Shown here piece by piece: positions 32,651-43,681 of a DNA stretch of 64,000 bases. Positions within the stretch are counted from its first letter, which is position 1; the number at the start of each line of letters is the position of its first letter. The stretch is from Furcasterigmium furcatum (taxonomy: Eukaryota > Ascomycota > Sordariomycetes > Glomerellales > Plectosphaerellaceae): assembly GCA_001599815.1 (NCBI GenBank), contig BCIA01000005.1, positions 5,340,472-5,404,471 on the forward strand, written 5' to 3'. Below the pieces are notes generated by a model. That model worked only from the letters and a program-made list of their open reading frames with translations, was not told where the DNA came from and did no database searches. A program made the translations under genes and the position numbers.

Positions 32651-33724
32651 GTCGTCGCTATCAATGGCGCCACTTCAACAGATACCCTGCTCTCCTCCCA
32701 GCCACGCCCCTTACTTCAATGAATTGTTTGTGCCGACTTCTGCTTATGATCCGAAAGGTCGGCGAGCACCACTTCACGACGGACTCCATAGTAGGGCAGA
32801 CGAGGCCGCGTGCCGCGAGTTTCTCATCGCAGACCTCGTCGGGCACCCGATCGTCCACGGCATGATCCGCACTCAGGGACCGTCGCTACCACAGGGAGCT
32901 GTTCAAAATCTTCCCGCAACGCTACGACGCAGAGCTCCTGGTAGATGCAATGCTCACTATATGGAGCAGGCATTGACGCCTGACACGGGAGTGGTGGTCG
33001 GGATGGCCGAGGAGACTCGTACCCTTGTCCAACCATGTCACTGAATCTTTGTTAGTCTCCTGTACAGAAACCCGGTGCGCTCAAAACAGGATCATCGATG
33101 ATGGCAATCTTCAGGTTCTGGTAGTGCATTTGCGAGAGATTCAACTTACGTCGTACTCGTACGAGAGAAAGGCCGAATTGGGTAGTCTAGCAGAAGCTTA
33201 GCCACAGTGATGCCGGGGCGCATTCTATTCTCGACGATCCCGCTGTGGGTCGTTCCGCGGGTTCATCACTTTGGGTTAGCGGTCACTGGGATGGACACCA
33301 GCATCGCCCAATGTGGGTCGGATCCGTGGATGCGAGATGGCTTCGACAGGGAAGTATCGGCGCTTCTTCATTCCCATTCGCCGGCTCGTTCCGATGGAGA
33401 CCAGTCTTCCTCAGCACCAGGGACAACACCATGCTGCCAAGATCAGCCCTAGGGGTTGCCGAACCTCACCATTGCCATCCACGGTACACAATGTAAGGCT
33501 GAATTACCTGCATGTCCCACCACAGCGGCGCCGCTCTGCCGGCTGCGCCGTTGCGCGTGGCTGAGTGCTCGCCCCAGGGGGGCGAACGGGACGACGAGCC
33601 TCCTCGACGTCATAGCCCAACAGCTATATAACAGAGAGGCCCTGTTGTCAGAGTTGTGTCTCTTCACTAGCCTCATCAGCACTCATCAGACGACCCTTCT
33701 CAACACCAGGCACCTCTCACCACA
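32651..33724. other. Intergenic with a possible gene remnant
   Basis: Around 32880-32970 one plus frame reads RYHRELFKIFPQRYDAELL, protein-like, but it is bounded by stops and frame changes. I take it as a decayed fragment or chance. The promoter of the cutinase gene is at the right end. Confidence 0.4.
33625..33631 (+). promoter_or_regulatory. TATA box of the cutinase gene
   Basis: TATATAA 94 nt before the cutinase ATG, at the usual distance for a fungal core promoter. Confidence 0.5.
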
Positions 33725-34647
33725 ATGCCTTCATTCAAGACAACATCACTCGCCCTCATGGCGGCTGCCGCCACGGCCCTGGCCCAGAACAGCACAGTCC
33801 GGTGCGCCGAGGGCCTCCACGTTATCCTCGCCCGCGGCACCACCGAGGAGATCCCCGGAGTCCAGGGCGCCATCGGCGAGGCGCTGCAGGAGGCCATCCC
33901 CGGCACCACTGTCTACAACCTGCCTTACCCTGCCACCGACACGGACCCGTTCTACTTCGAGTCGGTCTTCAATGGCACCGTCCTCCTCCGGGCCGCCATC
34001 ACGGAATACATCGAGGCCTGCCCCGACTCGAAGATCGCCGTGCTGGGCTACTCCCAGGGCGCTCAGCTCGCGACAAATAGCTTCTGCGGCACCCATGACC
34101 TCTGGGTCCTGGGACAAGGACCCACGGAACCCCTGGCGAAGGAGGACGTCGAGGACAACGGTACGCACGAATTTAGTCCCACCAGCCATGCACCATGAAC
34201 TGACAATTCTCTCCAGTCATCGCCATCGTCGCCTTCGGCGACCCTAGCCACAGGTACAACAGCTTCAGCAGGGGAACGGCCACGGGCAACGGCGCCTTCT
34301 ACCGCGACAGCACCAAGGCGTGCGAGGCCTACGGCGACGCCATCGTCGCGTACTGCGACAAGGGCGATGCCTTCTGCGACGTCACGACCCCCTTTGACGT
34401 GGCGGCCCACCTGTCGTACGTCCAGCGGTACGGCGAGGAGGTGGTTGAGTGGATCGTCGAGCGGTACACGAGCGGCGAGGGCCAGGTCCCCGGCGCTGGC
34501 GGCTCCCCGTCGCCGTCGGCCTCGGCTTCGGTGACGCCCACGGGCGACAGCAGCGAGCCGACCGATGAGCCGGCTGGTGCTGCGGCGAAGTGGCCTGGCC
34601 TTGCCATGGTTGGCTCCATGGCGGCTGCGGCGGTGAGCCTGATGTAA
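33725..34647 (+). CDS. Cutinase / acetylxylan esterase family hydrolase, probably GPI-anchored
   Basis: Secreted serine esterase of the cutinase family (CE5-type), which attacks plant cutin, acetylated xylan or similar esters. Exons 33725..34160 and 34217..34647 around a 56-nt intron give 288 residues. It has a signal peptide (SLALMAAAATALA), the nucleophile motif GYSQG (S110), an aspartate in KGDAF (D196) and a histidine in DVAAHLSY (H210); all three triad residues are present. Cysteines at matching places suggest the usual disulphides. After the catalytic domain comes a Ser/Thr/Pro linker (GSPSPSASASVTPTGDSSE) and a hydrophobic tail, suggesting a GPI anchor, which most cutinases lack. Confidence 0.88.
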
Positions 34648-35763
34648 GGGTTTGGACGGGAGTCACGTAGAGGGTGCATCTGTATAGATTAAGCAGCGTG
34701 GTATTTGGTCTACTGGTGGATTCCCACGGCGTATAGGAATAGAAGGTCATTTCAGAAATGTCTCTAAAGCTGGGTCATTTGATTGTAACCAGACGTCGAG
34801 GCCGCTGCACCAAGGTGTTCCTCGACGCGTGAGAGCGCAACAACACCTTAGACCACCAAAACAGACAACCAACCCTGCGCCACTTGAGAATTGGAACAAT
34901 TAAGAAAAGGCAAAAACGAAGATACAAAATGCAAAAGTGTTCCCCCACCGATCTTCGTGTTTGTATCTTGCTCCAAAATCGGGGGGTAGTCACTGTAACC
35001 ATGGGATTCACCCACAACGGTCCCGCGCCGCGAAAGCTCAGTTCGGCTACTAATCTGAGATTTTCACCCCTTGGCCACCGGCGCCGGACCCCTATAGCAT
35101 ATGCCGGGAAACGCGTACCTATAAGGGTTGCAACGCGGGTGCGTGACGCGTCATGCAACCCGGGGGTCAGTGATTCACCGCAAGGCGCTTCACTTGGCCG
35201 GCTGCCGGGCAACAGGGGAGATGCAGCCGTGGCTCACTCAGTCCACTCCCTTGGCCATAATGACAGCGACTCGTATCCCCCGACGTGCAAGGTCGTAGCC
35301 AGAGGTGCCCTGGCAATGGGATGCCCCTTCAATTGCCAGGGCACGGGACCGTATCATGAACGAGACCTCAGGTTGCTGTCCTCTAATTGTATCTGGCAAA
35401 TATTTTCCCTTTCGGGCACTCAGTCTATGTATTTGACGGTTGATGTGTGTCAAACTCTCGGGGAATATTTGTGCGGTAAACAGCCCGCGAGGTGATCCCT
35501 GAACTTGACCCCTGAGTCGCAAAAAGGGGCTCCAGGGACGGGCTTCAGAGTCGGAATCGCACACCTCAACACAACCTCATCACATCCACAATCACATCGG
35601 GTCCCCAGAAACAACGGAAATCATCACCTATCTCTTCGGTTAAGGGCCATTGGGCCCTCGGGTAGTCATCGTATGCATCGTGTATTATTCCCCTCCTCTG
35701 ACCGCCATGCACTGCCATCCATGCCGTAAAGAAAACGCCTCCCATGCCCCCATGCACCAGCCA
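34648..35763. other. Convergent intergenic region
   Basis: About 1.1 kb with no convincing gene; 3' flanks of the cutinase and AAA ATPase genes. No RNA gene recognised. Confidence 0.5.
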
Positions 35764-37722
35764 CTACTGAACACTGAGCACCTTGGTCTTGCTCTCCTTC
35801 TGCGCCTTCATCGCCGCAACCCACCGGTCCGTCTCGTCCACCGCCCTCCTCGGGTCCTTCTTCCTCTTGAGTAGGAACCCCTGGATCTCGGCCGGGCTCA
35901 GCACGCCGTCGGGGATCTTCCGCCCAAACTCCTCCGCAATGCGCTGCAGCTCTTCGGAGCCCGACTTCAGGCTGCCGTTCTCCCCCGACACCCCCTCAAT
36001 GATCCGCTGCGACGCGCTGTCCTCGCGCTTCTCGTTCGGGTCGCGCTTCGCCCGCCGGTCCTTAGCCGAACCGGGCACCGGCGTGTCCTCCTCGTACATC
36101 CGCTCGAAGAGCTCCTTCGCCTGCCGGGCGCTGGCGTTCGTGAACGCAACCTGGAGGTCGACCCTGCCCGGGCGGATGAGCGCCTCGTCGAGCGACTCGG
36201 GGCGGTTGGTCGTCATGACGAGCACGCGGCCCTCCTGCGACGCCACGCCGTCGATGGCGTTGAGTAGGCCGGACAGCGAGATGCCCTTCTTCTCGTCCCC
36301 GCCGCTAGCTCCGCTGCCCTTGAGCGCGCGCGCGAGGTCGGCTACCTTCCACTCGTCCTTGTTGCTGGGGCTGCCGTCCTTCTTCCGCCTACCGCCCTTG
36401 GCGCCCGGTTTCTCCCCGTCCGTGGTCGGCGTGAGGGCCCCGTTGATAGCCTTGCCGTTCTGCGGTTCCTTGGGCGCGTCGGGCTTCTCCGCCTCGGCCT
36501 TCTCCTCGCCCTCCTCCTCGTCTTCCACCTCCTCAACCGGGCGCTTCAGGCCAGCGGCATCAATGTCCTCGAGGAGAACGACGCACCGCCTCGGCAGGCT
36601 GCTGAACAGTGTGCTCAGGTCCTCCTCCGTCAGGTTCGGGTCCAGCAGGCTGATGACGTAGATATCCAGGCCAAAGACGCCCGAGAGCGCAAAGCTGAGA
36701 CTCGTCTTGCCCGTCCCCGGCGGCCCGTGGAAGAGATAGCCGCGGCGCAGCGGGATGCCACGGTTAGCGTACCACCGTGGCGTCGCGGGGTGCAGGTACT
36801 CGTTCATGTCGGCCAGCACGGCGCCCTTCTGCGCCGCGTCGAGCACGACGGTGCTCAGCGACCGCACAGGGCGTATGGCGATAGTGTACCAGTTCCGCGA
36901 GTTGAACCTGCGCAGCGAGTTCGACGGCAGCGGGCGCTTGATAGTCGTCCGGGCGATGTGGTCGCTGTAGTAGTGGTCCTTGACGGTCCTCAGGAGGGCC
37001 TTGATGGGCTCGGTGCTGCGGCCAAAGCAGGAGACGACGAGCATCTCCTCCTTCTCGACGCGGCCGTTGGGGTCGTCGACGACGGTCTGCTGGCGGCGGT
37101 TGATGCGGAAGTACCGGCCGGCGTGCCAGAAGCCGTGGATGCCGACGGCGGGGATGAAGCGCGGGGGCGCCTTGGCGCGCTGGTTGGAGAAGTTGAAGTA
37201 CTTTGCGTCGCCGCCGCCGGCGATGCTGCGGAGCTGGAGGGCCTCGAGCTCCTCCTCCTCCTCCCAGGCCGTCTGGGCGACCGTCTCGGCCGTGAGACTG
37301 CGGGAGCTGGCGACGAGGGGTTGGACGGCGAGCCACTTCATCATGTGGGTGAAGATCTCGTCCGAGCTGGCGATGTGGACGGAGGACATGAAGTAGGAGG
37401 TGCAGAGGCTCGAGACGGCGGCGTAGAGCTGCTTCCACATGCGGCTGAATGCCCAGGCGGCGCCGACGAGGGTGAGGAGGAGGGTCGGGTCGATGCCGAG
37501 GCGGGCGCCGAAGAGATGGTTCAGGAGGGTGAGGGATCGCAGGATGGGCGAGAACTGTCCACCGAGGAGAGGGCCCAGCGCGTCGAGCATCGGGTTTCTC
37601 GGAGTGCTGTGCGGACCGGGCGCTTCCGTGAAGGCCTCGGGGGAGGTTGACGTTGTGGGATCAGCCATGGCGGCGGAGCCGGCGGTGCCGAGGACAGCAA
37701 CGAAGACGTTGTTGAAGCCCAT
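35764..37722 (-). CDS. BCS1-like AAA ATPase
   Basis: Single-exon gene of 652 residues. Layout: a short N terminus with a hydrophobic segment (DPTLLLTLVGAAWAFS), the BCS1 N-terminal domain (about residues 60-280, with RPLPSNSLRRFNSRNWYTIA), and an AAA domain. Walker A is GPPGTGKT at about 332-340, Walker B is VVLLEDID at about 380-386, and the sensor region is LVMTTNRPESLDEALIRPGR. Between Walker B and the ISLSGLLNAIDG block lies an unusual insert of about 90 residues, acidic then lysine-rich. Mitochondrial BCS1 inserts the Rieske protein into complex III, but filamentous fungi carry many extra BCS1-like paralogues of unknown role, and this looks like one of those. Start is ATG 37722; the longer frame begins with a non-ATG codon. 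Confidence 0.85.
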   Translation of the reverse strand: MGFNNVFVAVLGTAGSAAMADPTTSTSPEAFTEAPGPHSTPRNPMLDALGPLLGGQFSPILRSLTLLNHLFGARLGIDPTLLLTLVGAAWAFSRMWKQLYAAVSSLCTSYFMSSVHIASSDEIFTHMMKWLAVQPLVASSRSLTAETVAQTAWEEEEELEALQLRSIAGGGDAKYFNFSNQRAKAPPRFIPAVGIHGFWHAGRYFRINRRQQTVVDDPNGRVEKEEMLVVSCFGRSTEPIKALLRTVKDHYYSDHIARTTIKRPLPSNSLRRFNSRNWYTIAIRPVRSLSTVVLDAAQKGAVLADMNEYLHPATPRWYANRGIPLRRGYLFHGPPGTGKTSLSFALSGVFGLDIYVISLLDPNLTEEDLSTLFSSLPRRCVVLLEDIDAAGLKRPVEEVEDEEEGEEKAEAEKPDAPKEPQNGKAINGALTPTTDGEKPGAKGGRRKKDGSPSNKDEWKVADLARALKGSGASGGDEKKGISLSGLLNAIDGVASQEGRVLVMTTNRPESLDEALIRPGRVDLQVAFTNASARQAKELFERMYEEDTPVPGSAKDRRAKRDPNEKREDSASQRIIEGVSGENGSLKSGSEELQRIAEEFGRKIPDGVLSPAEIQGFLLKRKKDPRRAVDETDRWVAAMKAQKESKTKVLSVQ

Positions 37723-38510
37723 TGTGTCTATCAAGTGAGGGGGCGGTGTTGAAAGGAAAGGGAATGAAAATATCAGGGCAGCCGAGGGCGAAATAAATAG
37801 TTCGAATGAGAGCAGACAAGCGGTCAGAGTTGACTCAGAGCCCAAACCAGGTGCGTCAGGGACGTGACGGCTTGTGAGTTGATTGAACAGGAGTACTCGG
37901 GAGGGCCACGAGTGAGGAGGCAGCAGCCGCGAAGCCGTTCGTTTCCCCGTGAATGGCTAACAGCCCTGAATGCCCCGACGATAACCAACGGCTGCAGGCT
38001 GCCTGGATTTCGGGTATTTTCTGCAGGCTCTGTGAGCCACTCAGGCGGCGGTCCGGTGGTGTGACAGATGCGGTGCAGAGAGAAAACGACGAGCGGTTGG
38101 ATGTCTTTCTCGGGGTAAGATGCACAACACCAGCAGCTCATGTGGGCGCAATGCGAACAGACAGATGCCTTGGGGTTGGATCCAATGTTTAAGTATGGAG
38201 TTGGTGTGGCAAACTCTAGGCTGCAACTAGCGCAGCAACCCGCCGGACAATCAAGTCCTACAAGCAGTTGGCCTCCCTGTTGCCTGATCGTCCATCAAAG
38301 TATAATTACTAAGGTGGGCCAGAGAGAAAACAGTATCGCCACTCTAACCATACGGTCGCATGTGGCCGCCGAGTCCTTCCTTATAGATAGTCTTTTTAGC
38401 GACGCGATAAATACACACCGAAATTTTGGGAATTCCCCGGTGTCAAGTCGCTACTCCAAGTTTAAGTTGTCCGCTATACTTCCACCTCGGATGTAGGCCA
38501 CGTGAGATCA
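37723..38510. other. Intergenic, no gene recognised
   Basis: Promoter of the AAA ATPase gene and 3' flank of the aminotransferase gene. No protein-like frame. Confidence 0.45.
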
Positions 38511-39931
38511 CTACACCTCGCGGACTGTCTTGTCAAGTGCCTCAGCAAACCGCACTATATTATTCTCGTTCAGACCAGCCACTGAGATTCGGGATGTCTC
38601 TACCATGAAGACATGGAACCTCTCTAAGAAGACTTGTCAGTACCACTGGTGCCATTGGGTGATCATGCCAGCCGCGACTCACCCTCGAGGTGTCGGATCT
38701 GCGTTTTAGTAATGCCAAGGTAAGCAAACATGCCGCTCTGATTCACAATGTGACTCCAGTCCCCAGGTGTGTGCAGGCGGGCCAGCTCCTCGTGCAAGCG
38801 CTGCCGCATCACGGCGATACGGTTCGACATGAAGACGAGATCCTTGGACCATTGATTCCGGATGTCCGGGTTCCCTAGAACGGCGGCGGCGACACGAGCA
38901 CCATACGCCGGGGGCGCTGTGATAGTGGACCTCTGAACCCTCTCCATCACCGAGTTGGCGATCTCGGCAGCATCGCTCGACGACAAAGCGCAGCTGACAA
39001 GGCCAATCCTCTCGCCGTACAAGCCCATGTTCTTCGCCATTGAGAGGCACACCGCTAGCTCCAGTTTCAGCTCGTCGAGAAAATACCTGATCGGCCATGC
39101 GTCGTTATCAAAGGATCCAGAGTTGAACCCGAGATATGCCGAGTCAAAGATGGGAAAGAGATTTCTCGCAGCAACGACGGTGCCGATGGTCTTCCACTGC
39201 TCCCGTGTCGGGTCGCATCCCGTTGGATTATGAGCGCAGGTATGGAGGACGATAGGAGATCCGGGCTCGGCCAGCTCGAGGGCTTCAATGTAAGAATCAA
39301 AGTCAAAGGCGCCGTTCTTGTAGGACGGAAGCGACCCGATTTCGAAGCCAATGGAGGTGAACATCAGGCTATGGTTCACCCATGTTGGGTCCGTCACGTA
39401 GATCGTCTTGGGCGCATTTCGTAGGCGTCTCAGCGTAAGGCCGAGCACCATGAGGGCGCCAGTTCCGGAGAGCGACTGGCAAGATGCGATCTTTCAAGCC
39501 AGAGTCAGCACTTGAACCGTCGAAACAAGGTACGTGGATGATTGTCTCACCCTGTCTTCGGCCAAGGCAGAAGAGTCATGGTAGAGCAGCTTGACAGCCT
39601 CTTCAAGGAATGGTTTGTGGCCCCGGATGGGCAGGTACTCGTGGTTAAAGTCTCCTAGGCTCTCCTTGGCCAGTTTGACCGACGGGAGCACCCATGGCTG
39701 CCCGTTGCCGTCGCGATAGGTTCCTTGACCAAGGTTGATCTTGTTCGGATCGCAATCGGCGAGGAACCTTCGCGTGACGTCAAACTGAACATCGGGGCTC
39801 ACGGCATCGCATGCTTGGAAAAGAGAGGACTGAGACATGGTGGTCGAAAAGTATCTGTGGCAGCTTGTCAATCTTCTGAAAGTTTTAGAACCGCAGCCAA
39901 TAAAGGTATGGATTTTGAACATACTGCCCAT
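38511..39931 (-). CDS. Aspartate aminotransferase-family enzyme, probably mitochondrial
   Basis: PLP-dependent fold-type I transaminase moving amino groups between amino acids and 2-oxo acids. Three exons (39551..39931, 38683..39490, 38511..38623) with 60-nt and 59-nt introns give 433 residues. The first about 31 residues (FKIHTFIGCGSKTFRRLTSC) are basic, lack acidic residues and look like a mitochondrial presequence; an internal ATG at 39838 would give a cytosolic form. Family motifs are NLGQGTYRDGNGQPWVLPSV, QSLSGTGAL (across the intron), HTCAHNPTGCDPT and the PLP-lysine motif SMAKNMGLYGERIG. The C-terminal exon (FHVFMVETSRISVAGLN) contains the substrate-binding arginine region. It is divergent with the transporter gene and forms the left edge of the amino-acid gene group. 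Confidence 0.87.
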
Positions 39932-40629
39932 GCGCCAGTGACCAGAAGTATTGACTGACTGCGATACTAAATGTTTCCGCCATCTCCAGCACACGTCGTA
40001 TGCTCATGATTGGCGATTAAGTCGCGTTTCGGCATTAAAGCTTCACGCCGAGCTATGGGCTCGAGGCGACACCTCCACTACCAGCCTTTACGGATGGGCT
40101 TCGTCGGCTTCATGACTAGTCTCCGATGCTCACTATCCCGAGGAGCCGATCAGCCGTAGCGTCTAGCTTTCCCCACGAGCCAGTGTGCCCCGTGGGGCTC
40201 TGGATCTCTTGAGACGACACCGAGACTGGATCGTGCTCAGACTCTGTGGAGAGTTGCATCTGCTCATGAAGAAAGCCTGGGGCCCCGGCCTGATGACTTG
40301 TCTCCGAAGCCCGCTGACTTGTGCAATTCTAACAAACCTGGGGTGCGCGGGGGATGACCCACCATGACTCTGACCTGAAGGCAGAAGGTCTGGGGTCACC
40401 GTCGACTCTGGGGAAGATGCAGGGGCTCGAACAGCACTATGAGGCTCCTAGAGTCCTACTTAACGGGCCCTTGGACATGAACTTCCACGTATAAAATGGC
40501 GTACTGCAGGGACAGAGAGACGAGACCGTACCTCCGAGTCATCGTTGTCCTCATTCTCCTGCTCCAAAGACACCCAAACCTCGATTTCCATCTGAATCAA
40601 AGATTCTTCCCCTACCCATTAACATCATC
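39932..40629. other. Divergent promoter region (aminotransferase / transporter)
   Basis: About 700 bp shared by the aminotransferase (minus) and the Dal5-type transporter (plus). It carries one TCGGCA site at 40029-40034, also seen in other promoters of the group. No gene seen. Confidence 0.45.
40490..40496 (+). promoter_or_regulatory. TATA box of the Dal5-type transporter
   Basis: TATAAAA 134 nt upstream of the ATG at 40630. Confidence 0.5.
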
Positions 40630-42348
40630 ATGGACTCGAAGCAGGTCTCTGCCCCTGGGATTGGATCTGATCTTGATGAAAAGCAGGTCACCCACCTCGA
40701 CCCCGGTGCTGCTGAGATTGAGGCCTCCCATGATGCTCGCAACTACGCCATCGATCCAGCTGAGGAGAGGAAGGTTGTTCGCAAGTTAGACATGGTCATC
40801 ATGCCTTTGATGGCTGTTGTTTACCTCTTTCAGTGTGAGCACTCTCTCTTGGCTCGAGGAAGCAACACTGTACTCACTCTGAGCCGGTCCTTAGATATCG
40901 ACAAGCAGTCTATTAGCCAAGCTGCCATTTTCGGTCTTCGCCAGGATCTTCAGCTGACCGGTTCCCAATTCTCCTGGGCTGTTTCGCTATTCTACGTCGG
41001 TCAGCTGGCTTCTGAATACCCGGTCATGTTCCTCCTATCCCGACTCCCTGTCACGATCTATGTCGGAGTTACGATTATCATCTGGGGAGCAGTCAACATG
41101 TCAATGGGTGCCGTTAACAGCTTCGCAGGTCTGGCTGCTACGAGGTTCTTCCTTGGCTTCACCGAGGGTTTGTCGAACTTGGCTTCTAGAGGGGGGTCTT
41201 CACCATGCTGACATGGAAGAAACAGGAACGGTTTCTCCCGCTTTTATCGTTATTACTAGCATCTGGTATAAGCGGCGAGAGCATCCCTTGCGAACTGCTA
41301 CCTGGATCTCTATGAGCGGCGTGGCACAGATTGTCGGCACAATGATGATGTACGGCATCGGCAAGAGCGGGATGGAGCTTGCCCCGTGGAGAGCACTCTT
41401 CATTATTGCCGGTGCCATTACATCAGCTCTCGGTGTGCTTTTTGTCATTGTCATGCCCCGCGACACGACCACCGCTTGGTTCCTGAACGAGCGAGAGCGT
41501 CACATCGCCACTCAGCGCCTGGCCCTGGACCGTGGCACTCGTGACCGCGCCGAGTTTAATAAGCAGCAGGCCGTAGACGCCTTCAAGTCTCCGCTGACTT
41601 GGATCTACTTCCTCTGGGCACTTTGCTTGGCTCTGACCACACCAATCATCAAGGTGAGCGCCAGCGTACCTACGACCCGCACCTTGACTCAAGTACTGAC
41701 TCGTAGAAGTTCAACGCCACTGTCATCAACGGCTTCGGATACGACAAGTACCAGACGATGCTGGTCGGTATGCCTGGCGGCGTCGTGAATATCTGCACAG
41801 TCTGGACTGGCGCCCTGGTGCCCCGGTTCTTCCCTAATGCCCGCGTCTATACGGGCCTCGGTCTCTGCCTTGTGCCGCTCATCGGTGCTATCCTCCTCAT
41901 GACGCTTCCTGCTGAGGGCTACGAATGGGGAATCGTCGTAGCTACCTGGATGGGAGCCTGCAGCGCCGCCCTGCTCGCCTCGGCCGCAAGTATTATCGCC
42001 AGCAACGTCAAAGGAAACACAAAGAAGGGCGTCGTTTCTGCAGGATTCTTCATCTCGTTCTGCATCGGTTGTATCGTGAGCCCTTTGGCTTGGACGCAGG
42101 AGGACGCGCCCCGCTACATGACAGGCTGCATCCTTAGCATTGTCGCCCTGATATGCGGCATGAGCGCGTACGTTGTCTATCGCGTTCTCGTCAAGAGCAA
42201 GAACAGGTCTCGCGACAACAAAATGAACGAAGGCCGAGAGGAGTACTCGCCTGATTATGTCGTGCCCAACAGCCAGGCCGGGCAAGGCGTCGATACCGAC
42301 TCGGACTACACGGACGTCCAGGACAAGGGTTTCCGCTACATTATTTAA
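40630..42348 (+). CDS. MFS anion:cation symporter, Dal5 (allantoate permease) family
   Basis: Plasma-membrane importer of small organic anions (allantoate, ureidosuccinate, vitamins or dipeptides in known members). Four exons (40630..40834, 40895..41167, 41226..41653, 41710..42348) with 60-, 58-, 56-nt introns give 514 residues. The segment VYLFQYIDKQSISQAAIFGL spans the first splice junction and is the family signature. FFLGFTEGTVSPAFIV and FNATVINGFGYDKYQTMLVG also match. Twelve helices are expected, with N- and C-terminal cytosolic tails. It sits head-to-head with the aminotransferase and next to catabolic genes, so it could feed that pathway. Confidence 0.9.
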
Positions 42349-42544
42349 GGGATCGCAAGTTTGAGTAGTAGCTTCAATATGAACTACCTCAATTGTCAGA
42401 TCATTGGCATGTCGGTGAAAGACGGTGTCGAGTCGAGGCTGTCAATATGAGAACACGCACGGGGATGCCGGGCACTTTATAGGGAGACAAACTCCTGCAT
42501 CAGGTCAATTCAGCATCATTTCCTTATAGAAGCGCGTACAAGGG

Positions 42545-43150
42545 CTACACAAATCCCTTCGCTGAAGCTTCATGGATGCTTCGGAGCCAGACATGAGCCA
42601 TTTTCTTATACCCAGTATCGTTGGGATGCGTATCGTCGTCAAGAAGATCTTTGGCCACTGGCCCATCAATGCCGTGCATGTCCGCGAATATTATCCTTCT
42701 TCCTGCTGCTTCAAGTGTCGCAGCGACCATAGCAAGGTCGCGGTTGAACTCTTGTATCCTCACATCGACCTGAACGTCTCTGTTGACTAGGAGGCTGGAT
42801 AGGATAATGGTAGAATCGGGGCAGACGTGCCAGAGACCTTCTAGTATTGTTCCAACTCTTTTGCTGGCGCAGTACAGCTGGTAGTCCTGGAGACAGTCAT
42901 TCGAACCAGCATTGACCGCGAATAGATGAGGCTTCAGCTTCCCCGCCGATACCAGTGCTTTGGACTCGATCTGGTCAACCCTGAAGCCGCGCCAGCCCTC
43001 GTGGTCGTTGTTGGACATGGTGCCGGATCTGCGCGAGCCGACCATGCGAACATCGAAGCCGTCGGCTTGCAGCAGCTCAAGCAGGATCTTTCTATAACCA
43101 TTCTGATCGGATGATCCGACGCCGTGGGTAATTGAGCCTCCCAGGGGCAT
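42545..43150 (-). CDS. SGNH/GDSL-type hydrolase, 5' end uncertain
   Basis: Esterase or lipase of the SGNH hydrolase superfamily. Block I is PLGGSITHGVG with the serine nucleophile (in a GGS rather than GDS context), block III is VNAGSNDCLQ, and block V is DDDTHPNDTGY with the Asp and His. About 200 residues are covered from the only in-frame ATG, at 43150, three residues before block I. The frame is open about 370 nt further upstream, but with no ATG and no clear signal peptide, so a 5' exon may be missing. The catalytic core is complete as read. Confidence 0.68.
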   Translation of the reverse strand: MPLGGSITHGVGSSDQNGYRKILLELLQADGFDVRMVGSRRSGTMSNNDHEGWRGFRVDQIESKALVSAGKLKPHLFAVNAGSNDCLQDYQLYCASKRVGTILEGLWHVCPDSTIILSSLLVNRDVQVDVRIQEFNRDLAMVAATLEAAGRRIIFADMHGIDGPVAKDLLDDDTHPNDTGYKKMAHVWLRSIHEASAKGFV

Positions 43151-43681
43151 TAAACGGATTGGGGATTGGGCATGTTTTATCGAGATATTCCCTGCAGAGT
43201 TATGGTCAGCCACTTCTTCTGATCGATTCTGCGGAGTCAAACACCCATGAGCCTGGTGGGAGTTGTCGTCGTACTTGATCGGCTGAATGTCATCCGGTGG
43301 CTGGGGGCTATTAAGTTGGTGGTCGACGGCGCGATTTGGAGGAGGCTTCTCCAGGCGCCAAAGCGTGACGATGGAGGCATATCTAAGGATAATGGACCAA
43401 GACCAGGACTGCAGGTTGTTGTGCCAGACGCGGAGTGCAATGGGATGGGTTTTTGACAGCGGTTGTGCTTGCTCGGCGCCGAGGAGTTGCGCCGGGAACT
43501 CCACCTCTCGCCCCCCACCCACCGGCTGAACCGGGCTGGCAATATCTAGTACGGTACACTGTAATTACACTTTCATCATCAAGTCCGGGGCGATATCGAC
43601 GAAAGCCCAAAACGCTGGAGTCTCGACGCCAAGAGGAATTCAGATTTAGACCAACTATATTGAGGCAAATATACGCAGGGC
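43151..43681. other. Region between hydrolase and ammonia-lyase genes
   Basis: The left half may hold 5' coding sequence of the SGNH hydrolase, since that frame is open to about 43522; the right half is the 3' flank of the ammonia-lyase gene. Nothing else seen. Confidence 0.4.

Noticed and set aside
36727..37650. 307-codon open frame opposite the AAA ATPase
   Set aside because: Antisense shadow of a clear BCS1-like coding sequence.
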